From Marsupella aquatica (taxonomy: Eukaryota > Marchantiophyta): a stretch of DNA of 64,000 bases. The translations under genes and the position numbers were made by a program. The notes under the pieces are model-generated. The model saw nothing but the letters and a program-made list of their open reading frames with translations, made no database searches and was not told where the DNA came from. Numbering within the stretch: the stretch's first letter is position 1; each line of letters opens with the position of its first letter. The DNA lies in NCBI GenBank assembly GCA_973895155.1, contig OZ316891.1:31248001-31312000 (forward strand), in the 5' to 3' direction. Shown here one piece after another: positions 1 to 11,329 of the stretch.

Positions 1-1990
1 ATTATCCAGGGTTCACAGGGATGATTTGAATACCCAGTTTTGTTGGCAATTGCAGATTCATCACCACAAAATGAATGAACAACATAGGGACTCCAAAACT
101 CCACGTGCACGTTTTAAGTACTATAATATACCCAGATCACACAATGAATCAGTGAGTAGTCTGGTACCTGAGTGAATAGCCTCGTAGCTCTTATGGCTGC
201 CCTAATTCTGCTCTTAAACTCCCTAAGTGCAGTCTTAACTCTACTATATAAGAATGGGCATGCGTTTATCAGAAAATGGAACTTCATGGTTTTGTGCTTT
301 TACCGATAAGGTAGGCACTTATCAAGGGTAAGAGCTTGTAAAGTTGTTAAGGTGATTCTAGCCCTGTGTGCGCTTGGAAAATAAGCTTACAAAGGGCTTA
401 CCCCGTGCAAAAAAAGAAAATGGAAACAGGAGAACAACATGATGCCCTGCGCTAACCAAAGGTAAGCATTTATGGAGTGCATTCAGACGGAGCAGGCTGG
501 AATTAATAAGCCAGAGGCCTGGGTAGGATTGTGGGAGGACAATGCTTTAGTAGGTATGGACAACAGGAAGGAGTAAACTGTGTATTGTGAAAGACGGGCA
601 TGATTAGAATATAAGGACACAGTAAGTTGATCATATCCCGGATTATATAGAACATTCCAAAACGACAAAAAGTGCCTTATGGGGAGACACAGAAAGTGCC
701 CTACCAAGAGACAGGATCCCAAAGGCTAGAAAACGGGAAGTGATTTTGGCGAAGTGACAAGTGCATAAGTGATTGAAACAGCAACATGAAAAACAAAGGA
801 CAAGGGATGAAAATTGGGCGAGGTTCATTGAGGGATGAAAAACGAGGACTAACTTCCATGGTCACAAAGAGGTCAAAACTAGAGTGACTGATGAACAAGA
901 AAAGTGTCAATTTACTAAAGAAGGGCCACACAATGTACAAAGGACAAAACGTAACAGAGTCAAGAGAGGACAAACATTACTCAAACGAAGAGGCAAAATC
1001 CAAATAAAGATCGACTAGTACAATAGTGTGATGAAGGCACTAGAAGGTCTAATTTGAGTAGGTGGCCTGCGCGCTCTGGAGATGAAGAAACGGAATTCGA
1101 GGAGGCCCAATATATATTTATATTTATTTATTATTTATTATTTATTATTTATTAATTTATTTTTTGAGAAATCAGGATCTGAAAGTATGGCGATCGTTCT
1201 GTCTAACATGAGAATTGATGATCGACGTCATTACGAATACTGAAAAGTAACGCCCACTAAAAACTCTGTCTGGACTTCGGTCTGTTGCTCGAATTAAGGT
1301 GATGCTCAGACTGACCAAAAAGGTTGATCTACAGACTCCATGTGGGTTGTGATTGTGACGATACATGCGAGCATCAGTCAAGCAAAATGGTTTATGGGAG
1401 CTTCAATTTTTCTGATTCGCTGATATTGGTAAGTGGAGTATAACAACTGATGAGAGGACAGGGTGTTATACCATGAATCGATAATGAGTCCTGAACACGT
1501 GTACACCGTTGGAACCAAAGCTGTTCCTAACTGACTGCAGCTGACCATGGGCAAGGTTATGATCGAATTGAGGTACGAATATGAAGACGAAAAATCATTG
1601 GAATAACAATTATACGAATGGATTATCCATGACACGGATTGACAGTGGAATATATCACACTGCCAAGATCACTAAGCAAGTGCAATACTCCAAGGGTCAC
1701 CGTGAGGCATGCAAGAAGCTTGATTATCTGTTCCAGATGACCGGTTGCATTTCGAGGTAGCCAAAGATATCAACATTTCACAATTTTCCAAGCTACGTAA
1801 GAGACTGGAAGTAGAAAAAGAAATTTGAAACAGTCGTGCTTAGCGTAATGAAAATGCACCATTGCATTATTTTCTTATCTCAAATTCGGCAAACTTCTCG
1901 TGCCAGAGGATTGGGGGCTCAGCTGCTTGGCTACGGCCTCCATATCCGGGGCTTTCGTGGAATGCATTAACTTATACATTAACATAAACT
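1..1990. other. Spacer, no gene recognised
   Basis: I find no convincing exon here on either strand. Open frames are short and match no family I know. The only structured element is an AT-rich microsatellite at 1111-1165. The stretch ends at the insertion carrying the NUP98 fragment. Confidence 0.6.
1111..1165. repeat. AT-rich microsatellite (TTTAT/TTA units)
   Basis: About 55 bases of iterated TTTATTA-type units built only from A and T until the end. This is low-complexity sequence and not coding. Confidence 0.8.
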
Positions 1991-2004
1991 ACCTGCCACT
2001 AACA

Positions 2005-2382
2005 GTGTTGATCCGATCGAATGGAGCAGCGCTGGCTTGTCCAAGTGAGGACATTTTATTAACGGTGCGGCAAATGGAGACTGAGTCTGGCTAAAAGGAG
2101 ACGGAGTCTGCCCATGCCCAAGTGCTGGTGCAGGTGTCGACGACCCGAATGATGGCGTCGATGTTGCTCCGAACCCACCTGTACGAAGGCTTTTGTCGGC
2201 CAAATATTCCTGCGGAAGGTGTTCTAGCAAATGGACATGGGGCGGGTGGCTGTCCAAGTACTGGTGTCGACCCGAATGATGGGCGTCGATATATGTTGCT
2301 CCAAACCCATCTGTAGGCATTGTCCGCCAAATACTCCTGCGGAAGGTGTTGTAGCAAACGGACATGAGGCGGGTGGCTGTTG
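2005..2382 (-). pseudogene. Reverse-oriented, duplicated fragment of NUP98 coding sequence
   Basis: Read on the minus strand, this block matches the fifth coding exon of the NUP98-NUP96 gene further along the window (about 20029-20250). It encodes recognisable pieces such as [12 protein letters not shown] and [11 protein letters not shown]. The match runs for nearly the whole block with scattered substitutions and small indels that break the frame. It holds the same stretch twice: a first unit (2382 down to about 2253) and then a second, longer unit (2252 down to 2005). Outside it, similarity stops abruptly at both ends. The flanks are direct repeats of 14 bp with one mismatch (acctgccactaaca at 1991-2004, acatgccactaaca at 2383-2396), which look like a target-site duplication. 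There is no poly-A tail and no transposon end. It lies about 230 bp upstream of the F-box gene start. The copying mechanism (cDNA insertion or break repair) cannot be told, because the copied part comes from a single exon. Confidence 0.85.
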
Positions 2383-2612
2383 ACATGCCACTAACATCGT
2401 ACCTTGTGCTCTACGTTGTGCTCAACTTCTAAATCCGCCACAAGTTTGGGAAGCCGTGTATATACGTGCTCTTATAAGTCAGCTTCAGTCTTGACCTTCT
2501 CATACAGGTTTCGCGAGCAGATCGAGATCGAAGACTGGAGTTACTTTAGTGAATAGTCGAGAAGCGCTGCAGTCGAGAAGTGGTAGAGTCTAGCTTACCG
2601 TGAAGGATCAGA

Positions 2613-3917
2613 ATGGCTGTACCAGTGGGATGTCGCGCCAGTAAGCGCTGCGGAAGACCAGAGGCATTTGATAATGAGCGACTTCTTCCAGGTATCCTCG
2701 ACGACATCACGTTGAACCTGATAGCTCCCAAGTTGTCGTGGGCAGATTGTCATCGCTTGTCAGCAGTAAGCCACAGCTGGCGTGATGTTGTTCGAAGTGG
2801 AGAGGTGCAGGCTGCGAGAGTTCACCAATGCGCAACGGAAACACTTGTTCTTCTCAGTTACACGCTTTCTACACTTTCCAGAGAGATGCTCCTCTACTCC
2901 ATAAGAGATAACCGTTGCTACAAACTTCCTTCGTTACCATGTCTTGATGGAAAAATCCCACCCACATCTCAATGCATCTCGTTAGACGGGAAAGTTTACG
3001 TACTGGGAGGAGATTTCTTGAATACTGGTCTTGGTGAATTAGATCTTGGCAACAATCATGGGGTATATGTGCTGGACCCGGCTGTAGGAAGGCAGTGGAA
3101 ACTATGTGCACGTATGATAGAACCGAAAGTGCACTTCGGATGCGGCATCTTCAATGGCAAGCTTTACGTGTTGGGTGGTTTGGGTATAAGGAGGCCTACG
3201 ATTTCGTCGGAGGTGTATGACCCTAAAGAAGATACTTGGTCTCCGATCAAGGCCCTGCCAGACTCCTTGAGATTGGATCCTCAGGTGGCGAGTGTGGGAG
3301 CCAAGCTGTTAGTGCATGGCGGTAAAGTGCTGCAACAAACAAATCAGGCGTGGCCAATCTGGTACGGTTATCATTTTGGTAATGTGCTTGTTAATCGAGA
3401 ATCCAAGGCCTACCATGTACGTAATGTCCTTTCTCCAGCTGTTGCTTGGCAAGTATTTAAAAGGGTTTATTTTGAAGCTCAAAAAGGAAAAGCTCTGCAA
3501 GTTTACGATGCGGTCAAGGACGAGTGGAGTGTGGTGGGAGCCGTTCTGGGGCGGAAGGAAGATGTGTCGTTCATGCATAAAGGAAAGCTTCACGTAATCG
3601 ACAATGATGATATTCATGTCCAAGACACTGAAACAGATTCGTGGATACATCTGCACGAACACTCGTTTCTCGGGCAGGGATTCATGGACTCGCACTGGAT
3701 AGCTGGACAAGTTGCAATGACTGTGGATGACAGGCTTTTGATAATCGCAGAAGGGTTTGGCGATTATGAAGGGGTCGGCAAAGCACGTCTTCTCCGAAGC
3801 AGTCGTCTGGGAAGTGTCGAGAAGAAGATTCAGTGGGAGAAAACGCCATTTGTAGTTCAGTTCGATGAACAGGGTTGTGAGTCCTCGATATATTCCATGC
3901 ACCCTATTCAACTCTGA
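2613..3917 (+). CDS. F-box/kelch-repeat protein
   Basis: This intronless 434-residue frame fits the plant F-box/kelch family. Members act as substrate receptors of SCF (SKP1-cullin-F-box) ubiquitin ligases: the F-box binds SKP1 and the kelch propeller holds the target. An F-box-like helical segment lies at about residues 23-66, with LPGILDD at its start and the AVSHSWRDVVRSGE core. Kelch-type segments follow: DGKVYVLGG (125-133) with VYVLDPAVGRQW (151-162), NGKLYVLGG (181-189) with VYDPKEDTWS (201-210), and GAKLLVHGG (229-237). A weaker blade has VYDAVKDEWSVVG. Residues about 240-300 are not kelch-like. The start is the first ATG of the frame. TATA-like sequence sits near 2458-2465. The promoter region carries the inserted NUP98 fragment. 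The target protein cannot be inferred. Confidence 0.85.
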   Translation: MAVPVGCRASKRCGRPEAFDNERLLPGILDDITLNLIAPKLSWADCHRLSAVSHSWRDVVRSGEVQAARVHQCATETLVLLSYTLSTLSREMLLYSIRDNRCYKLPSLPCLDGKIPPTSQCISLDGKVYVLGGDFLNTGLGELDLGNNHGVYVLDPAVGRQWKLCARMIEPKVHFGCGIFNGKLYVLGGLGIRRPTISSEVYDPKEDTWSPIKALPDSLRLDPQVASVGAKLLVHGGKVLQQTNQAWPIWYGYHFGNVLVNRESKAYHVRNVLSPAVAWQVFKRVYFEAQKGKALQVYDAVKDEWSVVGAVLGRKEDVSFMHKGKLHVIDNDDIHVQDTETDSWIHLHEHSFLGQGFMDSHWIAGQVAMTVDDRLLIIAEGFGDYEGVGKARLLRSSRLGSVEKKIQWEKTPFVVQFDEQGCESSIYSMHPIQL

Positions 3918-4917
3918 ACTTACATCTCTGAGATCGGAAAGGGACGAGTCGAGCCATGCACCCTTTGTACGCTGGGACACAAAGGTTGACAGGGAAGTGT
4001 CTCGGGTGAACGATGGACAATATGTATCGCACGCGGCCACTAAGACTTCGGGTACGAGCCCTGCCTTTCTTCCGAACGAGGAGAAGCACGAGGATAAGCC
4101 ACAAAGCCGGACGGAAGTTGGTTGTCGGATGTTTTGGCTCGATCGTTCCTTGAATAGATTCCATCGTCTTCATTCTAAACCCTTTGCCACCATCTCAGTC
4201 TTAGTTGCTCAGCCCGGTTCGAAATCGCGAAGGACGGAGAGTATTGCGCCAAAGCTTGAACAGTTGACGCAATACGCGCATTCTCTTTGTATGTAGATGG
4301 AGGTGCATGCTTGATGGAGCCCCTACCGTAGCTCACAAGCTTATTTGATGGACCCCAAAAAGCTTGGTTTTAGTTTAGATTTAGACCCAAGAGAGTTTTG
4401 TTTCAGTGTATAGACCCCTCTGACACTTACAGTTTTGTTAGAGTGTAAAATTTTGAACACTTGCTTTTGTGTCAGATATTCTTGTAGAGATGTGAAAATT
4501 TGCAACATGTACTCATGTGCATTACTATCTTTACTCCAAGGAGGACCATATTCCTGGGCCCAATAAGCTGTCTCAAAACCTTTTTGAATCAGGACTACTT
4601 CTCTCTACTATGATGAATTCAACCGAGTAATTTTTGGGTTTTGCAATATTGGTAGGCACTTGACTTAATTGATAACAAAACTTGTTCATCCGTCCAAACC
4701 TAAACCCCCCTTCAGGCAAGGGTGAATGTCTAGCAATGGGCCTTTCTAGTAGACAAGGTGGATGTTATCTACACATGACACTTCTAAGCTCAATGTTTTG
4801 GCTCATACACTTTTTGATCAAGACCCCATTAAGGCAGGGGTATGTGGCCAAAAGTTTACCTTTGTGGGCTATGTCCAACGTGGATATTGTCTTCATGTGA
4901 CACTGAGCACAATTTTT

Positions 4918-5000
4918 GGCTCCTAGACTGCTCTACCAAAGAACCTGAGTGTTGAGCACACTAGTCTTTGGGCTCCTAGACTGCTCTACCAAAGAACCTG
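4918..5000. repeat. Perfect 30-bp direct repeat, period 53 bp
   Basis: The stretch starting ggctcctagactgctctacc occurs identically at 4918-4947 and 4971-5000. It sits within a larger field of diverged ~130-bp repeats. Confidence 0.9.
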
Positions 5001-5545
5001 TTCAGATGGAAATAAACGTCCAAGAGTGGACCTTTTTGGAGGACAACATATATGGAAGTATCTTCAAGTGGACACTTACCAACTTAGAGATGGAAAAATG
5101 GACCTAAATAGCAAAGCAATTACAGATACACGTGGAATTGCAGAGTTGCATGCAATAATTTGCCTTAGTTGAGCTTGCCACACATTGCACTTCAGGATTG
5201 CACATTTTCCAAATTTCCAAAAATGTGAAATGAATTATTTCTCCGGTTGCATATGAGTTTACAAAACAAAAGGCATTGATGCTATAATTGAATGTCTTCT
5301 TCACTTCACAATTCAAACTACCCTAAACTCACAGTTTTGGCAATGGGGTAATACAGCCTGGGCGGTGATGTGCAGTTCATGTCACGGCCTACAGAGGGTG
5401 CACACTTTGTGGTTCAAATGCATTTATTGTTTACTACTTGGTGACCCAGCCATAGTATCCAATGTCACAATTTTATGAGGTCCCCTACAAGAACATCTGA
5501 CACAAAAGTGTCAAAGAGGATCTAAATTGTACAACAAAACTTTCA

Positions 5546-5670
5546 TGCCAGGTCTTACTATAACAAAACTTTTATATGGGGGGTCTAAATTGTAGCAAAA
5601 CTTTCATGGGGGTCCATTAAGTAACTTTTTCAGCTAGGAGGGCCCCGAGGGGGGTCTATCAAGCATATAT
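5546..5670. repeat. Dispersed repeat, copy 1 (relative at 63685-63795)
   Basis: This segment repeats a core of the type aacaaaacttTcatggggg three times and ends in tatcaagcatata. The same arrangement recurs near 63685-63795, so this belongs to a dispersed repeat family of unknown type. Confidence 0.6.
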
Positions 5671-6912
5671 CTTTATCTCAATGCCCACCTCATGCCGCAC
5701 TTTGAGGGCATGTCATCTCTTCCTTGAGTTGAATGTGCTCTTTCCCCCAAAAAAATACAATCATTGGGGCAAGCATGTATCACTCCATATTTCTTTCCAA
5801 TCATATGTGAAGACACACATTCATTTGAGCTCTTAGTTTCACCACTCACAAATATCTTACTTTGGTATCTGTTCTGATCATAAGTAGGTGTTGATTTAAC
5901 TTGAAGTAGATCCAATATTCAAAGTTTTGCTGAATTATGTTTTCGTTGCAAAACTGCAGAATTAACTACTCCAAGTAAAAAAATGTTATGTGAGAGAGTC
6001 CGTGATCAAGAATGAAAATGTACAGTATTTGATGAAATCCCATCCTCTCTGAATTTCTGTTCCTATACCCACAGTCGAACCATCAAATGTGAGCTGCTAG
6101 AATTGGAATACTTCGCTCATAGCCAAGTTTCATTGAAAGAATGTGAAAACATTCACTTTGAGTCTTACTGTATCAAATACTTGCCACCAATTGCGAAAAG
6201 ACTGGCGTGATTGACGAGAAAATCAGAGGAACCATGATTGCCGATGAGTCCACTGTTTTGTACAAGCCAGAGATAGAAGGTTACGCTCCATAAAACATGA
6301 GCAATTAGTTTCCTAGACCTCCCTCATACTGTGGAAGGACTTGGCCAGTGCCGTGCAGCTGATGGGCCGTGTCGGAAGGGACATTGAGATCAAGTTCTTG
6401 GATTCGGACTACTGCTCTGGCGGTGCATAAGGGATCTCAAAGAGCTCAGATCCGAGCTGGTATGTGTGTGTGCTAGTAGAGTCTCAAGCAATTACCCAGG
6501 TGAAGTGTGGTAGGCGAGCTAGTTTGATAGTCGGCTGTGAGAAATGGTTCTTGAGTGGTACTCGAACGTAGGTCTCGCTTCGATTAGGCGGGTTTAACGT
6601 TGTTTGTAGTGTTGTGGACTCAGGTTTGCGTTCGAGCTTTGTGACGACTTTGCTGGAAATGCTGCTCATCATGTGGCGAAAGGAGAGCTGATTCTTGTAG
6701 CGGGAAATATTTGGGTTGCAAGAGGCTGAAAGACTATTGTCAAGGTACCATGGTCGTCTTGCCGACTTGATGAAACTCTGTTCTCATGGCTTGAAGACGG
6801 TAATTTCAATGAAATTCTGTTCTCGGATCTTGAAGTCGGTTCTGACGATCCATGGAAATGTGGAAAGGTATTGGGCATGGTGAGCTTACTGTCTGCATGA
6901 TCAAACGTCGAT

Positions 6913-7030
6913 AAGAATCCATGACTTATTATCGACACTATAGACAACAAAGTTGGGCCCAACAAAAGATAAGAATCAATATTACTTATTCTCCACAGAA
7001 TAGACAACAACGTTGGACCGAACAAAAGAT
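6913..7030. repeat. Diverged tandem duplication, ~59-bp unit
   Basis: Copy one is 6913-6970 and copy two 6971-7030. Both start with aagaatc and end with aacaaaagat, sharing tagacaacaa in the middle. No coding meaning is seen. Confidence 0.8.
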
Positions 7031-7687
7031 GCCGATGGATTTTTTGTCTGTTACCTTTCCGCAGTCCACCTGCATTTGATCGGTCTCATAGCAAATCACT
7101 AGGCAGTTTTCCTTTGGAAGTCGAATGTAGCAGCTCGTGCGAGCAAACAGGAATAGTGTGCCAAGAAACCATTTGCAGTTGTGCCAAGAAACCTCGGAGT
7201 CCGTCGCCACCCAGCAAGTTTTGTGGGTACATGCCAAAACTCATGCCAGAGGAAGCGCACTGGGGCACTTGTACTAAAGCATTCCTCGTCAATAACCTGT
7301 GCAGACTGACTCAAGGTTAGGATTCCACCTAGACAAGCTTAAACATGTCCAGGATTCAACACATAGAAATTCGTTCTTTACCACAAGACAGAAGAAGATC
7401 GAACACTTTTGCCATGTCTAAGGTTTAAATGAACCTGAACTTTGTTTGCTAATTGCAAAATAAGTACGTACGGAAAACCTGAAGAGGTAACGATGGAAAT
7501 TAGAAGCTTTCGGAAACCTGAGATCGTGTAATTTCAGTCTTGCCAACCACAAATTTGTGAGAAAAACTAATTTGTGAGAAAAGATTTAACCGACTTAAAC
7601 GGGGAGAACATGCAAAAGACTTCGCCTGAAGTTGAGAAGTGGAAATGACTAATCGAACCATAAAAGCCAATCAATCGAGCTCGTGAC

Positions 7688-7724
7688 ACTCACCTCGTGA
7701 AACGACTGAGCTTAACGAGGTGAG
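7688..7724. repeat. Short inverted repeat (hairpin)
   Basis: The arms actcacctcgt (7688-7698) and acgaggtgagt (7714-7724) are perfect 11-bp reverse complements around a 15-base loop. No function can be assigned. Confidence 0.6.
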
Positions 7725-8783
7725 TTTCATGAGCTTTACGTCCATACACATTGCACGAGATTTAGGGATGTATAAGCATTGATACTCTCTCTGTCCAATA
7801 TCCACATTTCTCGTCTTTTCTTTCAATTGACTCTCACTAGTCCTGTTAATTTTCTCTTCCGATTTGCCCTGGATGGGCAATTTCTCTTTTATTCTAGGCT
7901 ACATTTCATGGATTACCTTCCCTTTTCACTTGGGCAGCTTGACGTTCTACAATATCTAACAATAGACAATTGCAACAGACTATCTCTTCCAGAATCGAGT
8001 ACACGAACCTAAGGACAAGAAAGACAAGGCGGACAGGGAAAGGAAAGAAGACTAGAACTTTGGAGGGCAAATCGAAACAGCAGCATCCGAGGAAACCTCT
8101 GGAATGCAATTGAATATCGGACACGAAACACAATTTTTTATTTGATTTCAGCAGATTTAATTATACTGCAAAAGAATTAGTACAGAGTGAATCTGTGGGC
8201 CGTAGCGGATATGCAGACCCACCTTTTGTCAAGCTAACGTTCATTCCCAAGCAAAACTGAAACGGCACAAAACAACTGGAATACAAGGTGGCTCGTTGCT
8301 TGTTGACATGGTTTGAGAAGCCCAAGTGAAACAATCCTTACTTGGGTTATCTATTGCCCATCACAATATTATCATGGACTATTGATACGCTTAATGACAA
8401 TAGAATCACGGTAAATCAACAATTTAAGCAAGCTGAGTCAGCTCAGTCAGCTCAGTCAATTGGAAATAGTGGGACAGACACCCCAGGCTTGCTAGTTAGG
8501 TCCTGCTTTGCTGAGGTAGATTATGATGGAGCATAGCACCAACACCAAATCTTAGTGATTGGTTGATTGTTTGATACAACTTACAATTTAGATAGCAAAG
8601 ATTAACTCCAACTGCAAATTTGCCAATTTGAAGGGTTTACTAATGACAAGTCAAGCACAAGATGTTGGGATGCCCATCGGCCATGAGCATAAGTGAGTCC
8701 TTAAGATTGTGAAGCAACTTGTTTGCTTTATTGTAAAAACCACAACACCAGGCTGATGTCAAGCGGAAGACAGACAAATGGTG

Positions 8784-8961
8784 AAAACCGGTGGTGGCAT
8801 GTGGTTGTGTCGCAAATGGCCTCTATGCTTGAATTAGGTCACAACTATGTTGTCTACTGAAACTTCTAGGCTAAAACCGGTGGTGGCATGTGGTTGTGTC
8901 GCAAATGGCCTCTATGCTTGAATTAGGTCACAACTATGTTGTCTACTGAAACTTCTAGGCT
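8784..8961. repeat. Perfect tandem duplication of an 89-bp unit
   Basis: Two adjacent copies, 8784-8872 and 8873-8961, both begin aaaaccggtggtggcatgtg and read identically throughout. Identity implies a recent event or an assembly duplication. Confidence 0.95.
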
Positions 8962-11329
8962 TCCCGGTGCTCCATGGTGCTTGTCCATAGGATATGCTAA
9001 CTGTCATTAAATGCAAGAAGTGCTGAGAGCTGAAAGGTTGGGCAGGATGTCATCACTAGCCCACTATCTCCTATTGTTGAAACATTCACTTCTCAACTAG
9101 AGAGTGAAGGCCCAAGGGCCCATCCTTATACTATTGTTGGGCATCCCTCAGGTGGCTTGTCACACAAGCCACTGTCAGTGGTTGGTTGCCATGCCTTGTC
9201 ATGCAAGCCAAGGTATTTGTTTGCAATGCAAGCTCATAAGTTGAGTTGTCATGTAAGGCAAAGGTGGACCCCTGTCTTTAAGCTGGTGGGTCCACCCTAG
9301 CCTCCAATTCCTATGGGGCAACAAGCACAAGTTCTTTCTTTCCCAACATTTGAGGCTTTTACCTAGGATGTTTTTAACCTTGGTTTGCTCTCCCTAACCT
9401 AGTTGTGTCCAAGGGGGGCTCACTCTGTGGTGGATTAAATATTTAGGCATGGTGTTTTGGGTAATAAACACCTAAGAATAAGAATTTGTTTTTTAATTAC
9501 CTTTTACCCCTATCATTTTTTGAATCTTCTACAATTATTCCCAAAATTGTTCTTTACCTTATCTTTCTTATATTGTTGGAAATTGGATGAAAAACTCCTA
9601 AAGTTTTTTCCACAAAAATCTATGTCTTCCACCAAATGCAGATAAAAACCTATATTTTTCCACAAGTGGTAGGTCGCAAAAAAATAAGTGAGGACCCTGA
9701 GATTGTGTTGCTATCTCCAATTCAAGTTACATATGATTCCATTCGATTCACAAGCTTTTTGAGCTTGGTGTTGGTCGCTCACTAGCCGCCAAAAATATTG
9801 GTGGCAACACCTTAATCTGACCATGGCTAGCTTCTAGCTAGGGTATGTAGCTGGCTAACACAAGTATGTGGCTAAGCTGTAGACATGAGTTTGCATGACA
9901 AATGTATTTCACTGTGAAAGGTGTTGCACCTAGGGAATCACTCTGCAGAATATTGAAATTATGTGCAAACAAATGAAGGTATTCTTTAATCTCATTTGTG
10001 TAAATGTCTATAATGTAGGATTTCTTAATAAGTAAGGTGATCACTTTTTCGCTAAATTTCTCTAGCTTTCCAATGAAACTAAGATTGACAGATTTTATCA
10101 AGTATTAAGTAGGTTTATTATTTTGTTTTACATTGCAGAGCCCAAGGTGTTCTAAATATTTACATTTCTATCGGTTGGTTTTTCAGATACTTGCAAAAAA
10201 AAATTTAAAAATACAAACATTTTGATGTAAGAGACTGATATATCACTAACAAGGCATCAAATGGAAATTTGTGTTACTTGGTTGTTTGTTGGTCTAAATT
10301 TTACTTTCTATATTTTGATCTTCTGATCTTTTTTGAATATTAGTGATTTTTCTGTCTTCCCTTGCATCAAACATGAACAGTTGTGTTTCTTTTTTGTTGA
10401 AGACATCATTGCTCTAGTTTGTGACCAAACATGATTATGTAGCTCAACATGTTGCTAGGGAGTTTGGAAGGAGCTTCTCATGGGGTCCTTAAATATATAA
10501 TTATTCATTGTTGTCAATACAATGTGAGGTCATGCAGTTGTGAGGTCAACCTTTTGTGAGCTTATTGCTTGTAGTTTGAGAACCCCCACAGAGTAAGCTA
10601 AGATTCATAGCAATAAGCCAAGTCCAAAAACTTCACTATCAATTACTCACTGAGATTGTGTCTTAGTGATAAAAACTTAGATTTAGGGTTTTTGTTGGTT
10701 GAATCTATTTTAGGGTTTAGGGTTTTTCCTTAAATGCTGGCATAGTACCATGAGCTTTATTTGTAGGCTCCAATAGATTGATTGCAAGTTCAAAACTCCA
10801 GTAAGCAACAAGAGATGGACAATAAATATATCATGTTATGGGTGTGCTACAAAAATTTGGTACACTTCAATTTCAGCTTGTGGTTTAGAACTGATGAGTA
10901 AAGTCAAATCAAAATTTTCTGTCTTTCACAAAACTTGTAATAGACAGCAGATTTGAATTAATTACAGTAGCGCACCCAATGCTTTGTGGCTTCAAATCTA
11001 CCATTCTATGGTGCACTACAAAGCTCTTAGGAACACGCATTTGTTGACATAAAACTGACAGATTTTGATTGAGCCTTGATCAAGCAATATCAAATGAATA
11101 GCTTTCTGTGTTTCATAGAATTGTTGCAATGCCTCGGGGGTTTCACAAACATGTTTGTTGTTTTATTACTTCTAAGGGAAGACTTAGAAATTTTTGTGGA
11201 TCTAAAAGTAAATCTATGGGCCCATACTTTGTCACATATGATGTGCCACTTTCGTGGAAGTGACCCCCTCAAGCTGGGTAGTTGTGCCCATTTTATGTCA
11301 CATTGCTCAATACCAGTAGTGAGTGCATT
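8962..11329. other. Spacer, no gene recognised
   Basis: AT-rich sequence without a supportable exon. Telobox-like motifs (tttagggtttaggg) occur at about 10715-10730, a type common in plant 5' regions, but no gene follows that I can recognise. Confidence 0.5.

Larger units (their letters stand above)
3918..8783. other. Spacer with degenerate repeats, no intact gene
   Basis: No intact gene is recognised. Diverged tandem repeats occupy 4680-5060 (roughly 130-bp units). A repeat shared with the far end of the window lies at 5546-5670, a tandem pair at 6913-7030, and a short hairpin at 7688-7724. Around 6200-6430 the plus strand has short protein-like stretches, for example IRGTMIADESTVLYKPEIE and DIEIKFLDSDYCSGGA. 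These are interrupted by stops and may be a decayed exon, but I cannot assign a family. Confidence 0.5.

Noticed and set aside
3309-4040. 243-codon minus-strand frame over the F-box/kelch gene
   Set aside because: It is antisense to a well-supported kelch coding region and has no recognisable domain.
10715-10730. Interstitial telomere repeat
   Set aside because: Only two TTTAGGG units are present; this is a telobox-type motif, not a telomeric array.
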